The translations under genes were made by a program, and so were the position numbers. Source: an uncultured Bacteroidota bacterium (GTDB taxonomy: Bacteria > Bacteroidota > Bacteroidia > Bacteroidales > VadinHA17). From it: a stretch of 40,440 nucleotides of DNA. The notes below the pieces were generated by a model. That model saw only the letters and a list, made by a program, of their open reading frames with translations. It did no database searches and was not told the origin of the DNA. Positions within the stretch are counted from its first letter, which is position 1, and each line of letters opens with the position of its first letter. This document shows, piece by piece, positions 1 to 6,464 of this stretch. The stretch covers positions 1 through 40,440 of the forward strand of contig CAIJYD010000061.1 in assembly GCA_903824785.1 (NCBI GenBank). The letters are read 5' to 3'.

Positions 1-29
1 CGTCTCGTAATCTCTTGTTTCGTATCCAT
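1..29 (-). CDS. istA: istA 5' end, IS21-family transposase (partial)
   Basis: The minus strand opens at 29 with ATG and encodes MDTKQEITR before the window ends. This resembles the usual N-terminus of Bacteroidota IstA proteins, which begin with a short M-x-x-KQEI-x-R motif ahead of a helix-turn-helix domain. The sequence ahead of the ATG includes CAGGATGAT, a possible weak ribosome site. Only nine codons are visible, so the identification depends on the adjacent IS21-like terminal repeats. The IstB helper would lie beyond the window. Confidence 0.45.
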
Positions 30-90
30 ACTTATCATCCTGTTTTGTGTTGCTTGATCTTTGCCAAAGCAACGGGTTACTATTGATAAG

Positions 91-128
91 TGGTATACTT
101 TTCAACGAGAAGATGGTATACTTTTCAA
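91..128. repeat. IS21-type terminal direct repeats
   Basis: The 15-base sequence TGGTATACTTTTCAA is found at 91-105 and again, identically, at 114-128, a 23-base period. In IS21-family elements such subterminal repeats are the transposase-binding sites. They lie between the predicted element tip at 140 and the istA start at 29. Confidence 0.7.
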
Positions 129-140
129 TTAATATATACA

Positions 141-619
141 GAAGGTCTTTATTCTCAGATGTTGCTTTATCCACTTGAAGAATAACTCAATCTCCAACGA
201 CTTTTGTAGAGCATTGCAATGGTTAAAGCATCAACCTCAAAATTATTAGTCAGGAAAACATTTGTTCTTTGGTTTTCTGCATCGTAAAATTTTACTCTGC
301 GTAATGCCTTTGGATACAGTCTTGAAGTTTTATAGCCAGTTAGGTTAATCTTTTGATCACAACGTAATCCATCTTTTTTATTTACCGGACTGGATGATAC
401 TCGTTTGAACTTTAAGTTATCTTTTCCACTAATAACAAAAAAGGCTGGAAACTGGTCAATATCAAATAATCTGGCAAAGTCGGTGTATCCTTTGTCCATA
501 AGATAAAAAGCATTTGTTTCAAACTCGATATCATCTAAAATATTAACATCGTGTTTTTTACCATCACTCACATGGATCTTAATCGGGATGTTGCCGCGTA
601 AATACAATACAGTTTGCAT
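141..619 (-). pseudogene. IS4-family transposase, frameshifted, interrupted and N-terminally truncated
   Basis: The minus-strand frame from 619 encodes the middle of an IS4-family DDE transposase: LRGNIP, then DGKKHDVN and YLMDKGY, FFVISGKDNLKFKR, GLRCDQ, VFLTNNFEVDALTIA and LYKSRW. At the Y-R-E-K signature the frame is lost. After SRW one base appears to be missing, and the frame closes as RLSYSSSG-stop. Shifting by one base restores IELFFKWIKQHLRIKTF, the conserved continuation including the catalytic Glu and Lys. Directly after KTF, at 140/141, the IS21 end begins. The N-terminal half (about 190 residues of about 390) is absent upstream of 619. The copy is therefore dead three ways: N-terminal loss, a one-base deletion and an insertion. 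Confidence 0.85.
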
Positions 620-1145
620 TTTAAAAGATACCTCTTCGTTCTTCTTCCTTAATTATAATAATGTCTTTTAATGCTCTGTTGTATTCTTTGTAATCCTTTT
701 GGAATTACATTGTGTAAAATTGGTAGAGCTATCGAGTTGGTTCACTCCGACTAAGCCCTCCATAGTTTCCGGACTAAGGAGGGCTTTTGTTTTGATGGCT
801 TTTTAATAAACCTGAAGGTTTTTATTACTTTATATCTTTTACCAAAAGTTATTATTCCCCAATCGGTAATAAAAATTACTCCGAAAAATATAAAAACAAT
901 TTTAAATTTACAGCAGAAATAATATTACCTGACGGTATTTCGGTATAATTGAAGCATACGGATAAAGGAAGTTTGACTCGCAGAAATGTTGGCGAACCCA
1001 GATTGATAAATAAAGTGAAAGAAGCTGAAACCCACATGATTGATCACAATCACAAACACAAATTGAATATAATTTTCAACCATGCGCGATTTGCCTTCGA
1101 CTCACAACTCACTATAATTCTAGTAATTACATGTTTTTTCTTCTA
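620..1145. other. Gene-poor stretch with two hairpins
   Basis: No convincing gene lies in these 526 bases. A strong hairpin with a T-tract is at 753-793 (listed separately). A second, bulged stem-loop follows at 804-827 (TAATAAACC, loop TGAA, GGTTTTTATTA). The only sizeable frame, plus strand 949-1149, has no recognisable motif and overlaps the 3' end of the next gene, so I treat it as non-coding. The stretch looks like a decayed insertion junction. Confidence 0.6.
753..793. terminator. Rho-independent terminator (plus-strand T-tract)
   Basis: The stem pairs AAGCCCTCC (753-761) with GGAGGGCTT (778-786). After an A/A mismatch the inner pairs TAGT/ACTA enclose the loop TTCCGG. The plus strand continues with TTTTGTTTT. 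This is a textbook intrinsic terminator for plus-strand transcription. No intact plus-strand gene is left upstream, so the gene it served was probably lost. Confidence 0.75.
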
Positions 1146-2297
1146 CTAAAGAGATGCTACTGCCTGCATCATAGCTTTAGCATAGGCAGCATTATATGTC
1201 CAGCCGGTGTAACCAGCATCGCCGGGATTTTTACCAATGCCTACGGCAGATTCCCTGTCATAATCCAGTGCTCTTGGATGCTCAGGATAGAGGCCATACT
1301 TATATCCCAGTCTGAAAATCTCCTTCATAACAGCAAACATGTTTACCTGACCCTCATCAAAAAACACCTCTTCATACTTTAATGATGGTTTTTCGACAAT
1401 GACATTGCGATAATGAATGTGATTTATCCTGTCGCGCGAACCGAGGTATCGAAGCACCTCCATTGGATCTTCTCCTATCTCTCTTGACACACCGCAATCG
1501 TACGTCATACCGTTAGATGGGCTGTCAACTATTTCAATTATTCTTTTCCAGTCGCTGAAAGTAGCAACAATCTGTGCATGGCCGCGCGAAACAGGAACGG
1601 GAGGATCATTTGGATGAAGTGCCATTCTCACTCCTGCTTTTTCAGCAACAGGGATAACCGCTTTAAGAAAATAAGTCAGATTATTCCAGAGCATTTCTGC
1701 AGTTTGCGGGGTTCCTTCAGCCGGATCACCCGGAACGTTCTTTCCTCTTTCGTAATCCATACTCAGAGTACCGGCTCCTCCCCTTGCTACTGTATTATAA
1801 TATCCGTCCAGAAACCGGTGAGCATAAAAATTATATTCCACAACAGGAAGACCTACCGCCCCGGCTGCGATGAGGGAATCCTTGATTTTTGCTATCTCTT
1901 CATCACGCCCTTCACGACCGTAAATAGTGTTATTAAATCCACCGATCATCATATTGATAACATTAAGCCCCTCTGCTTTATACTGATCTTTTATTTCCGT
2001 AAGGCTATTTACTGTCCATGGTATTTGAGGACCACCACATAGTACATTATCAACACCTATCTGTTTAACCTTTTTCATATACTTACTGTCGAGTGGTGAT
2101 ATGAGGCACATCTTTGGTTTATCCTGACCAAAAACAACAGGCCATTCAACATCTTTCCCGTTCGGTTCAGAAATTTCCGGTCCGGCAGCGTTTTTGCTCT
2201 TCTTTTCCGGACCCGTACAGGCGGTTATACCTGCAACTGACCCGGCTGCAGTCAGGTAACTGATTTTCTTGATAAAGTCTCTGCGATTATCTCTCAT
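1146..2297 (-). CDS. Tat-exported UxuA-like (mannonate dehydratase family) lipoprotein
   Basis: This 383-residue protein resembles D-mannonate dehydratase (UxuA), a TIM-barrel Mn enzyme of hexuronate breakdown. Visible matches are ALHPNDPP (His228), TYDCG (Cys268), HIHYRN (His295) and FFDEGQVNM near 313-320. These correspond to the family's metal-binding His, Cys and His and to its DEGQVDM segment. The last ligand, normally Asp in a PDHG motif, appears as PEH (Glu339). Unlike cytosolic UxuA, it begins with a twin-arginine signal (RRDFIKK, residues 5-11) and a lipobox-like ITAC (Cys27), so it is probably Tat-exported and lipidated. A periplasmic or surface sugar-acid dehydratase or isomerase-like role is inference. 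A divergent beta-propeller lipoprotein gene lies 171 bases away. The start fits the Tat signal; no clear ribosome site is seen. Confidence 0.75.
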   Translation of the reverse strand: MRDNRRDFIKKISYLTAAGSVAGITACTGPEKKSKNAAGPEISEPNGKDVEWPVVFGQDKPKMCLISPLDSKYMKKVKQIGVDNVLCGGPQIPWTVNSLTEIKDQYKAEGLNVINMMIGGFNNTIYGREGRDEEIAKIKDSLIAAGAVGLPVVEYNFYAHRFLDGYYNTVARGGAGTLSMDYERGKNVPGDPAEGTPQTAEMLWNNLTYFLKAVIPVAEKAGVRMALHPNDPPVPVSRGHAQIVATFSDWKRIIEIVDSPSNGMTYDCGVSREIGEDPMEVLRYLGSRDRINHIHYRNVIVEKPSLKYEEVFFDEGQVNMFAVMKEIFRLGYKYGLYPEHPRALDYDRESAVGIGKNPGDAGYTGWTYNAAYAKAMMQAVASL

Positions 2298-2362
2298 GAT
2301 TAGGGGTATTTATAAGAATTTATAGTCTTGAAAATTGATATTAACAATCTCAAATTTAAGAA

Positions 2363-2408
2363 ATCCTTTCAATAAATTATTCTTCCATCAGGAAATACCT
2401 GAAAGGAT
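2363..2408. promoter_or_regulatory. Dyad in divergent intergenic region
   Basis: The 9-base arms ATCCTTTCA (2363-2371) and TGAAAGGAT (2400-2408) form an inverted repeat, with a smaller one (CAGG/CCTG) inside. It sits between the divergently transcribed UxuA-like and propeller genes and could be an operator shared by both. On the minus strand a TAAATTTG sequence (2358-2351) matches the Bacteroidota -7 box, but no TTG lies at the right distance, so the promoter is uncertain. Confidence 0.35.
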
Positions 2409-2468
2409 ATTTTTAACTTTAGCCTCTCTAACCTCAAAGCACTGATTGGTAACGTAACTTTCAATATT

Positions 2469-3704
2469 ATGATACGAACAATTAAATATTTTTTGTCAAT
2501 ACTTTTCATTGCCCTTCTATGGTCGTGTAAAAACAGCCAGACGGGCATCACCGTAGTTTTTCCAAAAGTAAGTGGCCCTGAACAGATGACCAGTAACGGG
2601 AAGGAGCATATGCTGGCAAGCTATTATGGGATTACATCCTGGAGCGGAGATCAGAAATATATCACAGTTCTTGAAACAGATTTAAAATATAAGCTGCCTG
2701 AACAAACAGATCCGGCTACTCTGGGTATTGTTAACATAATAACAAAAGAGTTTATCCCACTGACGGAAACACGGGCCTGGAATTTTCAGGAAGGGTGTAT
2801 GGCTCACTGGTTAGGGATATCTCCTGATTCACTTATTATTTATAATGATTTCAGGGATGGAAAATTCATTTCGGTTATTATGAATGTTTATACCAGAAAA
2901 GAGATTAAAACGATACCATATCCGGTAAGCGCTGTTTCTCCTGACGGAAAAGAGGCAATCAGCATAAATTTCTCGCGTTTACGGATTACCCGGACCGATT
3001 ATGGTTATGGAGGAGAAGGGCAGGATTCGAAAGCTGATATTCAATTCCCCGAAGATGATGGACTTTTCCTTGTGAATCTTGAAACAGGAGAAGCAAAGCT
3101 GATTGTATCAATTGCACAAATCAGGGAGAAGGTTCCGGAAATCACAAAAATAGGTATTGAATATTTTGCCCATACCCGATTCAGCAGGGAAGGTTCTAAA
3201 ATATTTTGGCTGGCAAGGGCTATCCCTGACAGAAATACAACTTCATTTACGGTAAACAGAGATGGAACAGACCTTCAGAGATGTTTCCCCGATAACTGGG
3301 GGGGCTCCCATTTTGACTGGTTAAATGATAATGAACTGATGATTACCACAAATGAAGGGAAGCAGGACGGACACATACTGTTTACGGTGGGAAAGCAGGA
3401 TTATAAAAGGTTAGGTAACGGAATACTTGATTATGATGGTCACGGAACATTCTCTCCTGATAGTAAGTGGATGTTAACTGATACCTATCCGGCGAATGGA
3501 ACCGGGGAACAAAAAATCTATTTAATGGATATGAAAACCCAGGCTGTAATGCCATTGGGAAGATTTAAGGAACCGGCGGAGTTTTCAGGAGGGTCAGGGT
3601 ACTGGCGTTGTGACCTTCATTGTCGCTGGAGTCCTAAAGGAGATATGATTGGGTTCAATTCAACATATTCAGGCAGCAGGCAGGTGTATATTTTTAAGCT
3701 GTGA
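2469..3704 (+). CDS. TolB-like beta-propeller lipoprotein
   Basis: This 411-residue protein has an N-terminal hydrophobic segment ending in a lipobox-like LWSC (Cys20). Repeated propeller-type strands follow: VSPDGKEAI, FSREGSKIFWLAR, FSPDSKWMLTDTYP and, at the C-terminus, DLHCRWSPKGDMIGFNSTYSG with QVYIF. These S/xPDGK-type repeats are characteristic of WD40-like/TolB six-bladed propellers. The closing RWSPKGDxIxFxST block recalls propellers of the oligogalacturonate-lyase relatives, but I see no basis for a lyase assignment. It is probably anchored in the cell envelope and binds or senses a ligand. It is transcribed away from the UxuA-like gene, so the two may share control. The exact function is unknown. 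Confidence 0.7.
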   Translation: MIRTIKYFLSILFIALLWSCKNSQTGITVVFPKVSGPEQMTSNGKEHMLASYYGITSWSGDQKYITVLETDLKYKLPEQTDPATLGIVNIITKEFIPLTETRAWNFQEGCMAHWLGISPDSLIIYNDFRDGKFISVIMNVYTRKEIKTIPYPVSAVSPDGKEAISINFSRLRITRTDYGYGGEGQDSKADIQFPEDDGLFLVNLETGEAKLIVSIAQIREKVPEITKIGIEYFAHTRFSREGSKIFWLARAIPDRNTTSFTVNRDGTDLQRCFPDNWGGSHFDWLNDNELMITTNEGKQDGHILFTVGKQDYKRLGNGILDYDGHGTFSPDSKWMLTDTYPANGTGEQKIYLMDMKTQAVMPLGRFKEPAEFSGGSGYWRCDLHCRWSPKGDMIGFNSTYSGSRQVYIFKL

Positions 3705-3806
3705 CCTGTCCTGATTTTTGTAACCATCGCTAGTTCATTATTTGCCTTTTGCATTTTAAATTTTCACGAATTATACTTAACATCCCCTTTTGCAAGTACA
3801 ATTATT

Positions 3807-3840
3807 CTCAATAAATTTGAGTTCAGACGCTCGCTGCGTT
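3807..3840 (+). repeat. 34-bp direct repeat, left copy (hipBA islet)
   Basis: The sequence starts CTCAATAAATTTGAG and continues TTCAGACGCTCGCTGCGTT. A second copy at 6042-6076 has the same orientation and differs by one inserted C; the last 27 bases (3814-3840 and 6050-6076) are identical. Each copy has two small dyads, CTCAA/TTGAG and ACGC/GCGT. The copies bracket the ORF6N remnant and hipBA. Confidence 0.85.
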
Positions 3841-3863
3841 ATCAAAAAAGTAATAGTACTGTC

Positions 3864-4144
3864 ATGAAAAAGGAAAGAAATGAGATTGTCATTGCTGAAG
3901 AAATCATTAAAGGTCACAAAATATGACCTTAAAGCGAGGTCAGCACTCTAAAAACCTGACATATGCTTTTACAGAGCATGACGCTTTGATGCTTGAAAAG
4001 GTTCGGGAAAAGCTCAACGAACATGAAAACCAGATAACTCTAATTTTTGAATATCTTAAACAACTCGAACAATCGAAACAGGAAGAAACCGACTTCGAAA
4101 ACAGGAAACGCATCGGTTTTAAAACCAGAGAAGATAGAGGATAA
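3864..4144 (+). pseudogene. ORF6N-domain protein, internally deleted remnant
   Basis: The frame at 3864 encodes an ORF6N-type N-terminus, MKKERNEIVIAEEIIKGHKI, and stops at TGA (3924-3926). An overlapping frame from 3923 then encodes TLKRGQHSKNLTYAFTE, a heptad-rich helix with LNEHENQITLIFEYLKQL, and a tail with KRIGFK. These two parts are the usual beginning and end of ORF6N-domain (KilA-N/Bro-like, phage antirepressor-related) proteins. The central DNA-binding domain between them is missing and the frames no longer match. A deletion of roughly 70-80 codons is the simplest explanation. The 73-residue second frame could still be translated, but I regard the locus as a pseudogene. It lies inside the repeat-bracketed islet with hipBA. 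Confidence 0.7.
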
Positions 4145-4220
4145 AACCAATGTCACATAGGAACTGCTTCAATCTGAATGACTGCTACAACTTAACCGTA
4201 TAGCAATCACCGGGATAAAA

Positions 4221-5522
4221 TCAGGAGTTTCCATCAATATTGATAAGGGTTCTGTTTATGGCATCCCTGAGTTCCGGATTCACCTTTGTCTCTTCTGCAT
4301 AAGATTGCCAGTTCTTTACAACTTCATTTATTTGTAGTATTATATTTCCGGCCTTTTTGATATTCATGTTTTTTGCAACTGATAAAAAATCTTCGCGGGT
4401 GATATCTTTTCTTTTGCCATTAATACTCAGGGATTGCTGGCTGACCCATGTACTTTCCGGACGGTATGAATGACAGACATCGAAAGCAGGTGATAATTTC
4501 CATTCGCCCGATTTGTCCATTAAAAACGCAAAGTTTTTTGTATGGTCATCGCAATTCCTGGCTAATACATTAAAGACCATCCGCCTGAACAGCTGTTCTG
4601 CCTGAGGATATGGGAGGCCAAGCATTCGCATTGTCTCAAACAGTTGTTCGTAGCTGTAAGAAGTTATCTCATTGAAATCAAAGTGTTGCATAGCGCAAAG
4701 ACTTTGAAGATGAATTTTTCCCTTTCCTGGCTCCCGATCGAACCTGCGTGTCATAAAGTGGGCCCTCCCATTCTCTTCCATTAAGCGACACTCTGTCATA
4801 TCAATACCGGCGGCCTTCGCCATAATGTGATAGGCCATTTCCACCCGCCCAAACCCATGGGTTGCTCCGAACTGTGAGTCGTTAACCCCATCAAATTTAA
4901 TGATCCAGTGTGTGAAGCCCTTTGGAGCCGAAACCTGTCCGCTTCGCACCTCGCCGGTTAACATATTAAATGCAATAACTGCTTTTGCCCTGGCACCCCC
5001 GGCAGATGTTCCGATTTTTAAAATGTCGGGCAGAGCATGTTCTTCCTCTTCAGTAAGATTTGTTGTAAAATCCTCTCTTCCGGAAAGAATCTCATTTGCT
5101 ATTTTCACCAGACTGCCTATTTCTACCGTTGTCGATGTATCGGGCCCCTTTGGCAAAGCCGGTTCAAATTCCAGAGCTCCCATGCCACGCTTTCCGATAA
5201 AGCAAAGCATCTCTACCGGATTAAGACTACCCGAAGGTCGTCCATTACGGGTAAGCCAGGTATTGATGAGAGCATTACCATACTTATCGGGAAGTGAATC
5301 GGCCAGTAATCCGGGAAGGCCTTTAAATGCAATGGTTTTTCTTAGTTCCGGGAAACTGAATGATCTGTTTTTTGCTGCTGTCAAAGGTATTTTCAGCGGT
5401 GCAAGGTTAAGATTGTCAGTGATAAATGAGGGTTCGAATTCGAAGCTTCCTGTTTCTGTGTCAGGATTCCAGGCAACCGCCCCTACCCTTTTGTTCCATA
5501 TATTTACATAAGCTGTATTCAT
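4221..5522 (-). CDS. hipA: HipA-family serine/threonine kinase toxin
   Basis: At 433 residues this matches full-length HipA, the toxin kinase that in E. coli phosphorylates glutamyl-tRNA synthetase and promotes persistence. The N-terminal HipA domain (about 1-110) has GLPGLLADSLPD near 68-79. The loop GTSAGGARAK (171-180) corresponds to the Ser150 autophosphorylation loop of E. coli HipA, with Ser173 as the counterpart. The catalytic segment NVLARNCDDHTKNFAF (Asp325-Asp326-His327, Asn330) and the Mg-binding LSPAFD (Asp348) are intact, so the kinase is probably active. It starts two bases after the hipB stop and is co-transcribed with it. The target cannot be inferred from sequence. The family call is secure. 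Confidence 0.93.
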   Translation of the reverse strand: MNTAYVNIWNKRVGAVAWNPDTETGSFEFEPSFITDNLNLAPLKIPLTAAKNRSFSFPELRKTIAFKGLPGLLADSLPDKYGNALINTWLTRNGRPSGSLNPVEMLCFIGKRGMGALEFEPALPKGPDTSTTVEIGSLVKIANEILSGREDFTTNLTEEEEHALPDILKIGTSAGGARAKAVIAFNMLTGEVRSGQVSAPKGFTHWIIKFDGVNDSQFGATHGFGRVEMAYHIMAKAAGIDMTECRLMEENGRAHFMTRRFDREPGKGKIHLQSLCAMQHFDFNEITSYSYEQLFETMRMLGLPYPQAEQLFRRMVFNVLARNCDDHTKNFAFLMDKSGEWKLSPAFDVCHSYRPESTWVSQQSLSINGKRKDITREDFLSVAKNMNIKKAGNIILQINEVVKNWQSYAEETKVNPELRDAINRTLINIDGNS

Positions 5523-5524
5523 TA

Positions 5525-5881
5525 TTACCAGTCCGCTTTTAGTTCAGGTTTACCGGATTCGGGATTCTTCTTACCGGCCCTTATTTTCTTCTTTTGTTCA
5601 AGCTTTGCCAGTTGCAACGGGCTCAACTCCTCAGTTATTTCAAATTCCTTAAGCAGCTGAAGGAGTTTTAATGCCCTGAGCAACTGTATAAATACAAGCA
5701 GACTTATGTTTTCGCCTCTCTCGAAGAGGCTTAGTGTTGAACGGGCTATGCCTGCGTCAGTAGCTAGCTGGCTCTGTGATTTATTTTGTTTAACCCTGTG
5801 ATGCCTGACAAAAGCGCCAAGTGACCGTATAAGAGAAGTATCGCTTGCTCCTTGTCTGTTAATGTATGATATTTCAGTCAT
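5525..5881 (-). CDS. hipB: HipB-family XRE antitoxin
   Basis: This 118-residue protein has a Cro/C1-type helix-turn-helix at about 25-75: LGAFVRHHRVKQNKSQSQLA, then AGIARSTLSLFERGE. It precedes hipA in the usual antitoxin-first order and should bind HipA and repress the operon. Compared with E. coli HipB (88 residues) it has a longer, Lys-rich tail (about 93-118). The last residue is Trp, as in E. coli HipB, whose C-terminal Trp contacts HipA. A promoter with an overlapping dyad lies just upstream (5913-5949), which fits autorepression. ATG at 5881 is the only start giving the full domain. Confidence 0.9.
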   Translation of the reverse strand: MTEISYINRQGASDTSLIRSLGAFVRHHRVKQNKSQSQLATDAGIARSTLSLFERGENISLLVFIQLLRALKLLQLLKEFEITEELSPLQLAKLEQKKKIRAGKKNPESGKPELKADW

Positions 5882-5912
5882 TACATAATTAATTTGAGGG
5901 TATTGAATGTTA

Positions 5913-5949
5913 TTTCATACAAATATAATAATATTTTGTATTATATCAA
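5913..5949 (-). promoter_or_regulatory. Predicted hipBA promoter
   Basis: On the minus strand TTG (5949-5947) and TATATTTG (5927-5920) are separated by 19 bases, an exact match to the Bacteroidota -33/-7 consensus. Transcription would start near 5913, giving a leader of about 30 bases before hipB. Confidence 0.65.
5917..5941. promoter_or_regulatory. Candidate HipB operator
   Basis: The arms ATACAAA (5917-5923) and TTTGTAT (5935-5941) form a dyad with an 11-base AT-only centre. It covers the -7 box and most of the spacer of the hipBA promoter, the position expected for an autorepressor site. Confidence 0.55.
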
Positions 5950-6041
5950 TTTTGAACTCATTTTTTTCATCCGACTTAGGTTAAACCTCATTCAAGTGGT
6001 AAGGGAGTGGTTGGTCTTGCAAGTCTTTGTCAATTAAAAAA

Positions 6042-6076
6042 CTCAATACAATTTGAGTTCAGACGCTCGCTGCGTT
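6042..6076 (+). repeat. 35-bp direct repeat, right copy (hipBA islet)
   Basis: Second copy of the repeat at 3807-3840, same orientation, with one extra C after CTCAATA. The 27 bases 6050-6076 are identical to 3814-3840. The distance between copies is 2,235 bases. Confidence 0.85.
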
Positions 6077-6230
6077 CAGAAAATAAAGTTATCAATCGGT
6101 TATAACCCTGAAAAGAATAACTTATCCTATAAAGAGACAAAGGGGGTAAGCTTTTTATAGTTAATTGAGCTTTAACCCGCTCTCAAGCTCTGGTAAGCCC
6201 GGGAGCTCAACGGGATTCATTGCAAAATTG

Positions 6231-6464
6231 CTAATCCTTCAATATAATCAAACGCTCAAAATCACTTAGTATTTTAAGAAATTCGGGCGGAAGTATAACA
6301 TTCACTTTCCTTATCCATTCTTCCGGAATCACTCCGTAAAACGCTTCTGCCATACCGCCGGTTATGCATGCAAGCGTGTCGCTGTCGCCTCCCAGCCATA
6401 TAGCTTTCCTGATGGCATCTTCGTAGTTTTCAGATTCAAGGAAGCATGTATTAGTCCCTATAGT
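6231..6464 (-). pseudogene. ADP-ribosylglycohydrolase, C-terminal fragment
   Basis: The minus strand between 6464 and the TAG at 6233-6231 encodes about 77 residues containing ENYEDAIRKAIWLGGDSDT, LACITGGMAEAFYG and IPEEWI. This is the conserved C-terminal signature of the ADP-ribosylglycohydrolase (DraG) family, including the metal-binding GGDSDT and the following GG-AEA-YG block. Family members are about 250-300 residues; here everything upstream is missing, and an in-frame stop (TAA, 6467-6465) precedes the fragment. No start codon precedes the conserved part. The upstream border coincides with the end of the reductase gene (stop at 6458), which suggests a recombination junction around 6450-6470. 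The fragment is surely non-functional. Confidence 0.8.

Larger units (their letters stand above)
1..140 (-). mobile_element. Left end of an IS21-family element (cut by window edge)
   Basis: Read on the minus strand, the element would begin at 140 with TGTATATA, which fits the TG...CA termini of IS21-family elements. It carries two copies of the 15-base motif TGGTATACTTTTCAA (plus-strand sense) 23 bases apart, the multiple terminal repeats typical of IS21 ends. The start of an istA-like reading frame follows at 29. The flanking DNA from 141 upward is the interior of an IS4-family transposase, so the insertion is nested. The other end and any target duplication lie outside the window. The family call rests on end structure and nine residues of protein. 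Confidence 0.6.
5882..6230. other. Intergenic region upstream of hipB
   Basis: Apart from the hipBA promoter and operator and the right-hand direct repeat (6042-6076), no gene is visible. The stretch 6077-6230 has no recognisable motif; it ends where the ADP-ribosylglycohydrolase remnant begins. Confidence 0.6.

Noticed and set aside
720-764. tRNA-like pieces (GGTAGAGC, GTTGG-TTCACT-CCGAC, then CCA)
   Set aside because: The D- and T-arm-like parts are only about eight bases apart, with no room for an anticodon arm, the T-loop has six bases, and no 5' acceptor strand is present. The second part belongs to the terminator stem.
763-783. TAGTTTCCGGACTAAGGAGGG resembles the IS4 tip TAGTGTCCGGTTAAGGACGG at 40305
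   Set aside because: It is in the wrong orientation and place to be an end of the minus-strand IS4 fragment, and the match is explained by the terminator hairpin.
949-1149. 66-codon plus-strand frame
   Set aside because: No motif, no ribosome site, and its end overlaps the UxuA-like gene.
4900-5511. 203-codon plus-strand frame
   Set aside because: It lies wholly within hipA on the opposite strand and shows no motif.
4221-5881. hipBA as part of a larger defence island
   Set aside because: No restriction, CRISPR, retron or other defence genes are adjacent; the neighbours are a phage-type remnant and metabolic genes.
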